Shown one piece after another: positions 11,085 through 22,538 of a stretch of DNA of 64,000 nucleotides. How positions within the stretch are numbered: the first letter of the stretch is position 1; every line of letters starts with the position of its first letter. The DNA is from Lentinus brumalis (taxonomy: Eukaryota; Basidiomycota; Agaricomycetes; Polyporales; Polyporaceae). The DNA is taken from positions 62,001 to 126,000 of the forward strand of contig MARA01000058.1 in assembly GCA_001792895.1 (NCBI GenBank), read 5' to 3'. The notes beneath the pieces are model-generated. The model was given only the letters and a program-made list of their open reading frames with translations. It had not been told where the DNA came from and made no database searches. The position numbers and the translations under genes were made by a program.

Positions 11085-12212
11085 GGGCACAAGTAAATTG
11101 ACGCGACTTGACGCGACGTGACGCGGCCTGACGCGACTCGACGCGACAGACGCCCACGCGTGCCGCGCTGTGTGACGCGACCTGGACGCGACTTGAGCAC
11201 GAACTTCACTTGAAGAGGGCAATTTGGGGAGAAATTTGGTAAGATCCGGCTGCTTTCTAGTGCAGTTTGTCATCTACTGGAGGACGAGCAACGGAGCCTG
11301 AGAGACAGAATACCGTAAGTGCATCCACCTCAATCTCGGATAATAAGTACTTCCTCGAGTACTTACGCATTCATAACGGCTTGGACAGCCGTGATTGAAC
11401 GGCGATATACTTGACGGGATCACTGGCTTGTTATCGAGGGGTACAAGGCAGCCAGGGTGGGAGTAAGCAGCAGCTACGATTGAGAGCAAGATATTCGACC
11501 GCATTTATTCTTCGCCGTTTGGACCTGTCACGTTCCAAGCGTCCCGATGTGTGTATGACACAAGTACGATGATGTTGATGGTGGTCTACGAGGTGAGTAT
11601 GTCGGTCGTGAGAGCATTGACCGACCGCTCCTTAACGCACCGTGCCGCGACATTGACGCACCGTGCAGCGACATGAGCGCGACGTGCCGCGACCTTGACG
11701 CACCGTGACGCGACCGTGCCGCGACCTTGACGCGCCGTACCGCGACCTTGACGCGACGTGACGCGCGCTGTGCCGCGAGTGTGACGCGACCTTAACGCGG
11801 CTGGTTGAAGTCAAGAGCCTACCCAATGTTCTGCAGCCACTAGAAGCTAAACGTGTAAGCGTAAACGAGTTCTAGCAGCTTGCACATACTCCCAGAAATG
11901 TTTAGCTTGCTGTGCATAACCTGGGGGGCGAGTCGGAGGGCGTTGTCTTGTTCTACGCCTCTGACGAGCGCTTAGTGAGTCCGCAGGCAACTGCGATTGC
12001 TGAAGGTAAAGGAGCGTTGCATTCGTAGATTCGAAGCTATTTAGTCTCTATTATTGTGTATCTTGCTTAGAAGCTCATGCAGGACCTGTGCGGAGACGAG
12101 TGAAGCACAAGGACAAATGCCCGGACGCGACGTTGACGCGACGTGACGCGAACTGACGCGGCGCGTCACGTCGCGGCAGGTCGCGTCAGGTCGCGTCAAA
12201 TTCTGTTTGCCC
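11085..12212. mobile_element. non-autonomous DNA transposon, 1128 bp, 9-bp TSD
   Basis: GTGCAGGCC occurs as a direct repeat at 11076-11084 and 12213-12221. The DNA between begins GGGCACAAGTAAATTGACG and, read from the other end, GGGCAAACAGAATTTGACG. Terminal inverted repeats match at about 18 of the first 23 positions and both run into GACGCGAC. Three subterminal or internal clusters of the degenerate motif TGACGCGAC lie at about 11099-11183, 11636-11804 and 12124-12199; the last contains both orientations. No transposase frame is present. A 9-bp duplication with GGG termini fits Mutator-like elements; KDZ elements (mostly 8-bp TSD) are an alternative. It sits between two paralogous F-box genes. 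Confidence 0.78.
11274..11504 (-). CDS. possible small secreted protein inside transposon
   Basis: A two-exon model, 11504-11367 and 11297-11274, with donor GTAAGT and acceptor CTCTCAG, encodes 53 residues. The N-terminus MRSNILLSIVAAAYSH is short and hydrophobic, like a weak signal peptide. The rest includes three cysteines (PGCLVP, HGCPSRYEC). The whole model lies within the 1128-bp transposon. It could be captured cargo, an exonised transposon fragment or chance. I recognise no family. Confidence 0.25.
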   Translation of the reverse strand: MRSNILLSIVAAAYSHPGCLVPLDNKPVIPSSISPFNHGCPSRYECVSTRGSTYYPRLRWMHLRYSVSQAPLLVLQ

Positions 12213-12481
12213 GTGCAGGCCCGTGGTACCCGTCATACCACGCTGCATACTATATACTTACGTGGCCTCAGAGGCACGCGCCAAACGCGCGTTGATCGGC
12301 ATTTCTTGGCGGATTATGGGTAACAGGCGTTGCGGGGATGATCCAAAGATCGAATGCGGCGTCTGAACCACTTGAAGTCGCAACACTGTACTATGGATGC
12401 AGAGGTAACGATTGTTGTGAAGTAAGTACATGCACAACGAATCCGCCTCAATCTGGAACCTAAAGAGAGGGTCTGCAATCT

Positions 12482-13827
12482 CTATGATCGTTCTAAACCC
12501 GCCGTCAGCGGAACGTGTTCACTCTCGGTCTCCGTGTCTGCCGACGAGTCTTCGATGATGCGGCTTTTGGCCGAGCCCCATGCAAGATGTTGCATCGATT
12601 CGGACTCCTCGACCTCTTCCTCTGCATGAGTCCTGAACGTCCAGATGTGTTGCAGCAAGGCCCGCGTCTCCTCGGACACGTCCTTCCCCTCCTTCCCGTC
12701 GAACATCTCCTCGAGCATGTCCAAGGTCACGATGCAGAACCGATCTCCCGCCCACGGCCCTCGCATCAGCCGCATGCGATATTGGCCCTCGCATCGCAGG
12801 TCGAAGTCCTCCGGTTCGGTGCACCAGCAGACACGGGAGAGCAATGCGCTGTCAAGCTCGAACCACCCATCCGAGGGGTTCTCCTTTGACAACCTGTCGC
12901 TCCGCACATACTCCGTCTTGGACAGGTTGCACAGCACGCTGATGGCGTCCTTCTCCGCCGTAGGCCTTCGTCCGTTGTAAATGCTGAGGAACCTCTTCAT
13001 GTCATCCCACGGCTGGCCGGACACTGGCACGCGGACTATGTCCCGCCTACGGACATGTCCAAAACCCGGATACTCAGCCATGTACAGTTCCATTGAGAGC
13101 TCATTTGCAACGGCCCGTTCGCCCGCCTGGTCGTCCGGGTAGATACCGTGCGTATACAGCTGGAGAGCGAACTCGTATAATGTCCCGTGCTCCCCTCCGG
13201 AATGGTGGTATTCGGGCGTCCTTGTCTCGAGCTCGCGCGACTCTGCCTCTGTGAGCAGTCCCGGGGGCAGGTCGTCCCAGTCGGTCAAGTCGTTCACCAT
13301 AATGAGCCGGCCATGGGCCCAGTAGGCGTGGTGGGCTCGGAGCGCGCGGAGGAGGTGCCGCTCGCCCACGACGAGAATGTCGGTGCAGGTGATGGCGAAC
13401 ATGATCATGTCGGTGAACTTATAAGGGCTCGTGGAGGCGGCGAGGAATTCGAAAATGAGGTCGAGCAGCTCAACGGACACTTTGCTGAAGGATCCCGTTT
13501 GTACGACGGATTGACGTGTTGCGAGCCAATGGTCTATCTTCCTGCGGAAGAGAGACGCGTCAGTCTTCAGTTACTGTAGGATATGCGCGACACGAGATTG
13601 ATATGAATCGGTGTCGCACTCACTTGGTCATGCTTGGCAGCGTGAGCCATTTCTTGGCTCCCAGGGAGCAACGATGCTCCAAAAAGGCGTGCTTCAAGCT
13701 GTCGAAGCCGCCGCTGTCTTCCCTCCGGTCTATGTTTACCCTTTGCGGCGGGAGAGACAATGAGCAAATGGCGTGGCGGTGGTAGGAAGCGTTGCACGTA
13801 CAGTAGCCATCCCTCCTGGCGGCCCAT
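12482..13827 (-). CDS. F-box protein, MG-W/VNIDRR family, member 3
   Basis: Exons 13827-13802, 13740-13624 and 13541-12482 give 400 codons. Exon 1 encodes MGRQEGWLL and exon 2 VNIDRREDSGGFDSLKHAF. Exon 3 has the F-box (FSKVSVELLDLIFEFLAAS), then VLCNLSKTEYVR, ALLSRVCWCTE and RMRLMRGPWAGDRFCIV. First-exon and second-exon lengths (26 and 117 nt) equal those of member 2, so the two are recent tandem duplicates now separated by a transposon. The C-terminus is acidic but shorter than in member 2. Predicted SCF adaptor; substrate unknown. Confidence 0.77.
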
Positions 13828-14252
13828 GGCGGTGGAGGAGAGCTCACAGTGCACACAGTAGTCTCCAGGCGGTGGTGGGACACACTACTGGCAGTGGAAA
13901 GGTATTCAACGCTACGTGGCATCCGTACGGCATGCGCCGAGCTTGCCTTTATCTTTTTCTTTCTGATCCCGGGATCGCTGTGGGAGTTAACTTACGTACC
14001 GCATCGCTTAAATCCTCGTAGGATCAAATTCGGTACGGCGGCTTCGAGAGGCCGACGCAGTGGTGGGTCGTTTCGGTACCTCTTGCATGAGAGCATGTTT
14101 GGGAGAATGGATCCATTGATATATATACACGCGACCAGAACACGACTATGTCGTCAGAACATCTGCCTCGCCATCCATCAGTCCTTCGTATCCGCCAATG
14201 GATAATGGATGAACGAACCTCTATTATTTACACCAGGCCATGGGCGCGACCT
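13828..14252. other. intergenic
   Basis: Upstream of F-box member 3 and downstream of the reductase gene. No gene or clear motif seen. Confidence 0.5.
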
Positions 14253-15517
14253 CTACTTCCGCAGGAAGGTCTCGACCTCGGGCTTGACGCTCTTGAACAA
14301 GTCCTCGATGGTATACTTCGGCTTCCAGCCAAGCGCACGCGCACGGCTCGCCCGCACGCGACAATTCGTGCCCCAGACGTAGGCAAACTCCAGGGTGGGG
14401 AAGTACTTGAGGAGCTCCTCGTGCGTGAACGTCGTCGGCTCCGGGTCGGAGGCAACGCCGAGGTCGACGAGGGCCTGGCCGATGGCCTTGGCGAGCTGGT
14501 ACCAGGTGTACTCCCCGTTCTCGCCGTTGTAGAAGCCCTCCCAGCCGTGCCCGGCGGCCTCAGGCTTCTTCAGGATGGTGTCGAAGAGCGTGATGAAGAG
14601 CTCGGCGGCTGAAAGACACGCGGTAAGCGGCATGGACGATTGCAGGACACTGAACGGTGCGACTCACTGTCGTCGACGTGGATAGCGGGCCAGATGGCCT
14701 TGCCCGCACCCACCATCCCTGCCCGCTTCCGCGCCAGAGCGGCCTGGATGAGCACAGGGATCTGGATCGAGTGGGTGTTCGTGATGCCCGCAGCGACGAG
14801 CTCGTGCGTCGGGGCGCCGTAGATGGTGGACGGGTTCACGAGGTAGCCGCGGATGTATCCCTGGGTGTCGGCGTCGAGGATGAGAAGGTCGACGTTGTGG
14901 TGCAGGGCAGTGGGCGGTATCGCCTTGGCCTTCTCGACGTCCAGGTCGTCGAAGATGGTCTCCGGCCCGGCCGCGTATGCGCCTCTGGCGTCGTCCATAA
15001 CGATGGCAGATCCGGTCTATAGCACACGGACATGTTAGTGACCGTCGATGATAAATAGGATGACGGCACGTACAGTATGAATGAGGATTGGGACGTCCCC
15101 GGTCTTGGTGTTCCTGTTCTTAAGACCTTTCAGGATTGCGCTGGTGAATTGCTCATCGTCTGCGTTCGACTGTAAGAGAGCCCGTCAGTGAAATGACGCG
15201 GTCCGAAGAGAAGAGAAGACTCACGATGTTGAAGACGATGTGTGCCGCTTCTGCCAGGCTAGCGACCTTGTCGAGGTCCTGGTGCGTGCCAATGACGGTG
15301 TTAAGGCCAAACGTGGTGGACAGAATCTTCGCCTTGGCCTCGTCACGAACAAGTACGGTGATGTCAAAGTTCTTCCTCTCAGGGTGGTTCAAGAGACGAG
15401 CGAGGACGGTACCGCCCACGTAACCTAGCGGCAGCGTTGTCAGTGTGAAGAATCGATGAACGGGTGTTCGAACTTACCAGTGGCACCGGTGAGGAAGATT
15501 GTGGTCTTGGCGGACAT
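14253..15517 (-). CDS. NmrA-like NAD(P)-binding reductase/epimerase
   Basis: Five exons (15517-15478, 15424-15225, 15169-15074, 15016-14668, 14608-14253) give 346 codons. The N-terminus TIFLTGATGYVGG is the dinucleotide-binding GxxGxxG motif at the first beta strand, followed by VLVRDEAKA. The body (PSTIYGAPTHELVAAGITN, AIWPAIHVDD, ELLKYFPTLEF) fits the NAD-dependent epimerase/NmrA-like branch of extended short-chain dehydrogenases. No YxxxK catalytic pair is obvious, so it may be a redox-sensing or atypical reductase. No signal peptide; cytosolic. The substrate cannot be read from the sequence. Confidence 0.8.
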
Positions 15518-15617
15518 GATGCGTTGGGTGGACAGTGGAAGGGTGGGTGGGTGTAGGATGTTATGGAGAAAGTAGGTGAGGAGTGGATTGCTGGACGACA
15601 GCTGCTGGTGCTCCTAC

Positions 15618-15625
15618 TTTATATA
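15618..15625 (-). promoter_or_regulatory. TATA box
   Basis: TATATAAA on the minus strand, about 100 bp upstream of the NmrA-like gene ATG at 15517. Confidence 0.6.
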
Positions 15626-16453
15626 CCCCTTAGCATCAGGGCGAGTCTGTGAGGTCTGCGAGCGGAGTGCTTCTTCGTGGCGTCGCTACATTGATCGGTC
15701 ATGTTCAACTGCTGACTGAGCATATTGGATAAGGGTCTGTCCGGACTCACTCCAGCGCTGTTCGCATTGTGACGAATTCGACCGCGTTCATGGGGAACTG
15801 CTGTGATCTGAGTGAGACATCTTCTCATTATCGCCGAGTTGCGCCCGCTGACTGACAGCTATGATAAGCGGATGGCTTAAGAAAGTCAGACGACAGGAGG
15901 ATTGCGCCACGATCTGACTTGTGATGGAGGCGGCAGGTTGACGGCAACGGCTTCTGGCTGGCGTCTAGATTGCCCCATCCGGACGCTGATTAAGTCTGAT
16001 CGACTATGGTAACTCAGGCGCGCATGGGTGACCCGGGCCGTGTTGGTCATCCAGCCTCGAAGAGGCGATCTTCGGATGCTGGTACAACACTTCTTCGTCG
16101 CCGGTCGTACCCCAGGTTCGACCTAGAGACTGGTCAGCAGCTCAAGGGTACGTAAAAAGCGAGATACCGTTGATGTTCTGAGGGAGTACTCCCTCAGGCT
16201 TGGGGGTAGCGTCGACCACAAACGCGACTCTTGCAAGTCAGATCTAGAGTTCCCAAGAATGCTCGGTGAGAATCGTGATTGGCAGCGTGGCAGAACACTG
16301 CTATAGCAGAAGTACAAGAAGCAGGGGTCCATGATCAGTAGTACATTACAAGCACTGGGTTCGGAGGACAACGGTCAGATACACAGTCGTTTCTACACAG
16401 GAGATCGTTCTGGGTGACCGGCACCTTCGACATCAAGCAAAACATTCGCCAAC
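15626..16453. other. no supported gene
   Basis: Short frames only; no conserved block. Holds the upstream region of the NmrA-like gene and the 3' flank of the next minus-strand gene. Confidence 0.5.
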
Positions 16454-17981
16454 TTAGATCCTGAGAGAGGCGAGGCGGCGCGTCGCGAGACCGTGGAGGA
16501 AGTCGCGACAGAGAGCAGGGAGCTCCTCGTCGTAGCTAGAAGACATAGCATCAGCGACGTTGGCGGCAAGACCATTCCCAACTGGACGAGAGACTCACTA
16601 CGTCCACTCCTCCAGCTCCAAGCGCGCTTTCTCCTCCTCGACCCGCACACGCGCACTGAGCTCCTTCGCGAGGTGGGCCAGCAGCTGCTCGTCCGTGACC
16701 AGGTAGCGGTAGCGCAGGATCTTGCCCGTCGCGACCTCGAAATGCATCACGAGCCCGCGGCCGGGATGGTATCGCACCTCCCAGTTGCACACCGACACGG
16801 GGTCGTGCGTGAGCGCAGGGGTGGCAGAGTTCGCCGCTGGGGGTGGGGTCACGCCCGCGAGCGGGAGAGGGATGACCCACGACGAGGAGTCGTCGATCCA
16901 GCGCCACCCGAGGCGGAACGCTGGTTTGGTCCTCCGCTGGACGGCGGAGGTGGAGGCGCGGGTGAGGTCGAACATGGACGGCTGCGAGGGTAGAGATAGG
17001 AGGCGGCCGACGAGAAGCGACCGCGGCGGAACGTGGGCAAGAGAGGCGTGGTGGGGTCAGGGAGGATCTCGTGCTGAGGGAGGTCGTAGAGGACTTGGAA
17101 GCCGCGCATTTGGTATTTGGCGAGACCCTCCATGCGGTGTTTGCCCTTGCCCCGGCAGGAGGACGAAAGGAGCGTACGACGCTCTTCGAGTGTCGCCTGT
17201 GGGAAGAGGCAGTAGGCTTTCTCGTAGCTGATGACATTCATCACGCAGGCTGAGAGCACGAGTGAGCAACGATTCAGAGAGCGCGGGATATGATCGATAG
17301 CTTACTGGAGTGAAACCCGAGGATGACCTCCATTGGCGTGTTCTTCGCCACGATCACTTGTACCTTAAGCTCGTGAGGACCATCGTCTTCCGGCTCCGAC
17401 TCTTCCCCTGCAAGTACAGGATTCCTAGTGCGCTCAGCCCTCGGAAGAGGTTTGATGAACGTCACGATGGCCATCACGCCGGGCATGGAGTAGATGCCAT
17501 TGGGATTTCTGTTGACGCACTGTGCGATCTCGACTTCGAACCTTGGATCCTGGAAGTCGGTGGGCTTGTACTGGTACCCTTCGTCCAGCAACCACTGCGC
17601 GACCTCCCGGCGGTGGCGCATGTGCACATAGAGATCGAGGTCGCTCTCCGGCCATACCGTGCGCATGAAGAACTGCAGCGCGGTGGAGCCAGATACGAGC
17701 GTGCCAGTACGCGCCTGGAGGGAGCGGAACGCGCGGGAACGAGCATACTCTTGTTCATGTACATGAGAGAGACAGCAGCTGGTGGAGCAACCGCGTGTGG
17801 GGGAGGGGAAGAAGCGCGATAGGAGGCGGTTGATGTCGAAGGTGAGGCGTGTGTAGGCTGCGACCGCGGCGTAGGCAGTGCGGCAAGTACTTGAGATACG
17901 CACGAGGTTGGCAGGTGAGAGCGTGGAGAAAATGGGCTCGTAAATCAGCTCGATGTGGAGAATCCGCTCGGAGAAGAGCGA
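16454..17981 (-). CDS. F-box/nucleotidyltransferase-like protein, 5' end and one frame unresolved
   Basis: Visible exons are 17981-17306, 17249-16599 and 16535-16454. The first begins ERILHIELIYEPIFSTLSP then LVRISSTCRTAYAAVAAY, resembling a degenerate F-box. Next comes RTGTLVSGSTALQFF and WPESDLDLYVHMRHRREV, a nucleotidyltransferase-like pattern (GS...DLDLY) seen in a basidiomycete protein group I cannot name precisely. The start exon is not found; no upstream ATG gives the needed phase. Between about 17000 and 17040 the frame must shift by one base to reach MFDLTRAS...RRTKPAFRLGWRWID. No plausible intron fits, so this is a frameshift or assembly indel. The last exon was chosen on donor GTGAGT. 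Confidence 0.6.
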
Positions 17982-19954
17982 CTATGAGGAGCAAATGTCA
18001 GTTGTATGTTGACGTAGTGTTCGTGTAGTCTGGGCTGGGGACGGGCGACACTCGCGATGGTCACCGATCGCGCTCATGGTCACTCTCTTAGACTGGAATC
18101 GTTCATAACGATACGTAGAGTCTTCCATCTCCCCCGCTATGTCCGCATCTCACAGTGATTGAACACATACTCGCGATTGCACCGACATCTTGAGACTTGA
18201 TATCCAGAATCCGAGTCAGCAGGACAGCGGGCTGAAGTGTCGAGCGCGTTAAGCAGACTATGAGGGTAAGAACCAGGGTTGGTTGAATTTCGAACTGTGC
18301 TCTCGGGGATAGATGGGGGTAAAGAGCTGTCTTGTTCAAGCGATGTCCAACGCGTCGCGTCGCGTCGTACATAGGCGCCCTTCGCTTCTCTGTGTACCAT
18401 ACCCTGCCTCCCCGGTCTTTATCCTCTCAACGACAGCCATAAGCCTCTGATCAAGCCCAACAACATGACATGCTTGAGGCCAACGGTCACGACTGCCTGC
18501 AGTATCGGTTCACAGCAATCATCCAACTCGAGCTCAAATCGCTCGGAGTGCATGATAGCTTTCGAAGTGTCGCAAAGGAGGAGGCCTGAGGCCTGAGGGC
18601 GTGTGGGTATTGCTATAGAGTGCTGGCAGATGGGTCGGCTAATCTCGCTTGACATCAGTCAGTTGTACGCCGCCTCGGAGCCTCACGCTGTCCTCACACG
18701 ATCTGTTGCACTCTAATCCAAAGCATCATGCGGTCACCCGTCAAGCAAGAGCCACAGTGAGTAATATTCAATCTCGGCGATTTCACGTCGAAGATCTCAA
18801 CGAGCTGTATCCCTAAGTAGCCTATATGCGGTGAAGCTGACTTCACGACCTGCTGGACACCCGCACATGCATGTACTGCGTCCCGCATGGAGGGGTCGGG
18901 ACGTTCATTTGCCTCGTAAGCGGGAGCTTGCATGGCGGACACCGCCAACTCTTCGCGGCGCGCGTACGTGCGTACGTGCAGTTATCCGCCAGCTTGTGTC
19001 CTGCTCGCCATCACGACGATCCTGCAAGCTCGACTGCCGGACTGTACTTACCGAGTTACTGCGGCGGATCCGGCATGCAGTTTCTTGCGGATATGTACAG
19101 ATTATCGGTCGTAAAGCCGACTCGGTGCATCCAGGGTCCGGGGCGAAAGCAGCCGACAGATACCGAGCTTCTCTATCTCTGGTTCAGTCTGCTTCTATCT
19201 ATGATGGAATTGGATACCGCGCTGTGTCCCAGCGGCCTTTGTGCTGACAAGTAGCAGAGTTTGTTGACTATCAACGGATGCAGACACTCGGTAGGCCGCA
19301 ATGGGTCTCTTCACCGTGCAAACTCTGATATAGAATCCCAGATATACCGACCACTCGCACAGTGAGGTCATGCGCTCTGGAACATGGCGCAACATGGACC
19401 CAGCCGAAGGCCGCACCACTATGCATGTTGGGACGTGTGGTCATACGCGCAGTGCGCGCAACACGAGGACGATCCGGCGCCGGTACTTGTGACCATGACG
19501 ATGGGACCCACGCCATGCATATGAATACTGGAGCACCAACGTCGGTGGTGATGCCCCCAATTGGGCCCTGTCGGGAGGCCACCGAGGGTCGCCGTCTGTC
19601 TCAATTGATGCTCATCAACGCGGATGTATGCTCGCTGGAGGAATGGCATCCATCTGTAATCCTTTCACGCCAGTCAGGAGCAGACTCCAGAGGCACGATA
19701 CCTGTATTGCGAGCGCACGGTTCGCGCGGGAGGAACTCAACACGTGTCGGCAGAAGAAGTCGACCAGAGTGCGCCGGTGATATCTTCGACGCGTTCTGCC
19801 TGCTCGGAGTCCGCTGTGTGCTCAAAGCAGCATTTCAGGCGAGCTGCTGCCCATGTGGGTCTTCGTGCCTTCCTACATTCCTTCCGTACTCTGATCGACA
19901 TTTCCTTTCGCAGGTATGTCATGTCGGGAGACGACATGTGAGTCCGTTCAGCGG
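17982..19954. other. no supported gene
   Basis: Nearly 2 kb without convincing coding signal. The missing 5' exon of the preceding gene should lie just right of 17981. A 78-residue minus-strand frame at 18655-18419 and a 199-residue plus-strand frame at 19362-19961 show no family blocks. Confidence 0.5.
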
Positions 19955-19962
19955 TATATAAA
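19955..19962 (+). promoter_or_regulatory. TATA box of PX-GH18 gene
   Basis: TATATAAA lies 78 bp upstream of the ATG at 20040. Confidence 0.65.
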
Positions 19963-20039
19963 GGTGGAGGCGCAGTCGGTTCGGGTCGTCAACATAAGTG
20001 CAAGCGAGCCCCGCCCCTCCCCTGCAATACTTACTCACC

Positions 20040-22345
20040 ATGGCTATCGCTTCCGCCACTGTCGTCGGTCACACTACCGCCTCATTTCCTAGGCCGCACA
20101 TCCTGTACAACATTGAACTGAAGACAACGGACGGCAAGACGTTCACAATCTCGAAGCGTTACTCGGATGTATGTCGGATAACCACGAGACTATCTGAATC
20201 CCTCGCTGACAGGTCTGAACAGTTCGTCGCCCTCCACGATACCCTCAACGACCCGAACACTCTCCCTCCGAAGCGCATCCTTGCTACCACCTTCGTGCCT
20301 GCTGCATGGCTCGACGACACCCTTATCGCGGAGCGCAAGGCTGGTCTATCTGCTTATCTCGCCGGGCTTCTCCAGTCGCCTCAGTTCCGTGCGCACAAGT
20401 TCCTCGCCGATTTCCTGGCACCTTCCACCGCCGCATCATCCTCGCCCGACTTCAACCTTGAGGATGCCCTGCCATCCACCTTATCGCGCAAGGCCGCTCT
20501 GAACGCACGATCCCGCCTGGCAGCTCAAGCTACCCCCATTGCAGCCGCATACTATCCTGATTGGTCGTCTGGCACTAACCCGCCAAACCAACTCGACTTC
20601 TCGAAATTCGATATCCTCTACTTCGGTACGCCCTTCCATTTCATATGTTGCGCTCCATTGTACCCGTGTCCCACTATCGCCGTCTGCACCGCTACACAGC
20701 CATGCAAACCTTGATGATTATTACAGCCGCTCTCTGCGCGCACCATCTGCATGGATCTGACATGTCTCATGTTCAGCGTTCGCCACTCCGAACTCGTCCT
20801 CGGGGATCTCCTGGGACTCCGGCTCAACGTCCACGCTGAAGACGCTCGTCTCCAGCGCGCACAACAGCGGCCACGGCACCAAGGTCGTCCTCTCCATCGG
20901 TGCGTTTCATGTCGATCCCGGCGGCATGTCATCTCGTCGTCGCTTGCCCCTGGTTTCTGACGTGTTTCGCAGGTGGTTGGGGCGGCAGCTACTGGTTCTC
21001 CCAGGCCGTGAGCACCTCAGCCAACCGGACCACTTTCGTCAATGCTTGCGTCAGTGCGGTGAACACGTACAACCTTGACGGTGCGTGCACACGCTCGCGC
21101 AGCGCGGCGGTACTCTAGCTGACGCTCGTGGGTGCAGGCATTGACATTGACTGGGCACGTCCGCGTCTCCCGCCCGCTGCCGCCTCTGTCTGACATATGC
21201 TGTCCGTCGTTCACAGGAGTACCCCAACGAGTCCGGCGCTGGCAACCCCCACTCCTCATCCGACGCCGCAAATCTGCTGTCGTTCTTCAAGTCCCTGCGC
21301 TCTGCGCTCGGCTCGTCGAAGATCATCTCGGCGGCCGTGACACAGCTGCCGTGGACTGGGTCGAACGGCAGCCCTCTTACCGACGTCTCCGCATACGCCG
21401 CACAAATGACCTACGCGAACATCATGTCAGTCGGGCGCTCCATCTCCCTGTCAGCGACTGTATGTGCTCACCGTCCGGATATGCATTCAGGAACTACGAC
21501 GTCTGGGGCGCATCTTCGAGCCCCGGGCCTAACGCGCCACTCGGAAACCTGTGCGGCAACTCCTCACTCCCGCAGTACTCCGCCCAGGCCGCGCTGTCGC
21601 AATGGACAAAGGCCGGCTTCCCGGCGTCGAAGCTCGTGCTGGGCCTCCCGCTGTACGGCTATGTCTCGCAGAGCAGCAAGACGACGCTCCAACGAATCGC
21701 ACGGCCGCCTGCAGGGTTCGACGTCAAGGCGTACAAGGAGCAGGTCCTCGGCCTCCCGGAGCGTGGTCTGTCGTGCCCGATGCCGCAGATTGTGGAAGAC
21801 GGCGCGGAGGGCGAGGAAGAGAAGCCGAACGCACTCAAGGGCGCACACGAGCGGGTCAAGAAAGCTCCGGAGGATGCCAAGGAACAAGCGAGCGCAGGCG
21901 ACTTGAGCAGTTACTACGGGCAGCAGATCCCGTTCAACCAGATCGTCGCACTCGGCGCGATCAAGAAGACGTCGTCCGGGACGTACGAGGGCGCGAACGG
22001 CTATACCATGGGTGAGTGGCGTCAGGGATTGGCGAGGGACGATTCGGACTCGTACTGACAGCGTGTTCCTCCGTGCAGCGTGGGACGATTGCAGCGACAC
22101 GCCGTTCCTGTACAACACTTCGCGCAAGACGGTGGTCACGTATGACGACACGTACTCGCTTGGGGATAAGGCGCTGTTCGCCAAGCAGAACGGATTCGCC
22201 GGCTGCTTCACATGGTCTCTCGACCAGGTACGTGTCATCGCGGCTGCACGTTCATTGCAGTATACCATACTGAAAGTGCCTGTCCGGGATGTAGGATGAT
22301 GGATACACGCTGCAGAACGTCATCCGCTCCAACCTGGGGAAGTGA
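20040..22345 (+). CDS. PX domain-GH18 chitinase fusion, no signal peptide
   Basis: Nine exons (20040-20168, 20223-20625, 20777-20899, 20973-21080, 21138-21154, 21217-21425, 21491-22011, 22079-22227, 22295-22345) give 569 codons. Residues about 8-109 form a phox-homology domain: KRYSDF split by intron 1, LPPKR, ERKAGLSAYLAGLLQSPQFR. A linker of about 45 residues follows in the same exon. GH18 starts at AAAYYPDWSSG (about residue 156). It has SIGGW, the complete catalytic DGIDIDWE (Glu about 261), QMTYANIMNYDVWG and LGLPLYGY. An acidic/basic insert of about 80 residues (EDGAEGEEEKP...) precedes the last strands, and FTWSLDQDDGY ends the barrel. With PX and no signal peptide it is probably cytosolic and bound to phosphoinositide membranes, unlike secreted chitinases (inference). 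Confidence 0.85.
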
Positions 22346-22538
22346 GCCCGCCTGGCGGTCGCGCCTCTCGGAGATCCCGATCATGTCTGTGTACGATGCT
22401 TACGACTCCATGAGACGACCCTTTATGACTTCAAACACACTCGTCTAGCACAATGTCAGGGACCGCTATCCATTTGAAAGCTGTACTTATATGAGTGCTC
22501 GAACGCCACTGCGAGTGGTTCTCAGGTTTGCGATGTCG

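Noticed and set aside
11099..12199. GACGCGAC repeats as a CRISPR array
   Set aside because: Units are degenerate 8-10-mers without constant spacers, in a eukaryotic genome, and lie inside a transposon with TIRs and TSDs.
19362..19961. 199-codon plus-strand frame before the PX-GH18 gene
   Set aside because: No conserved block, and it overlaps the TATA box and leader of the next gene.
21564..22268. 234-codon minus-strand frame in the GH18 region
   Set aside because: Shadow of the chitinase exons; no family resemblance.
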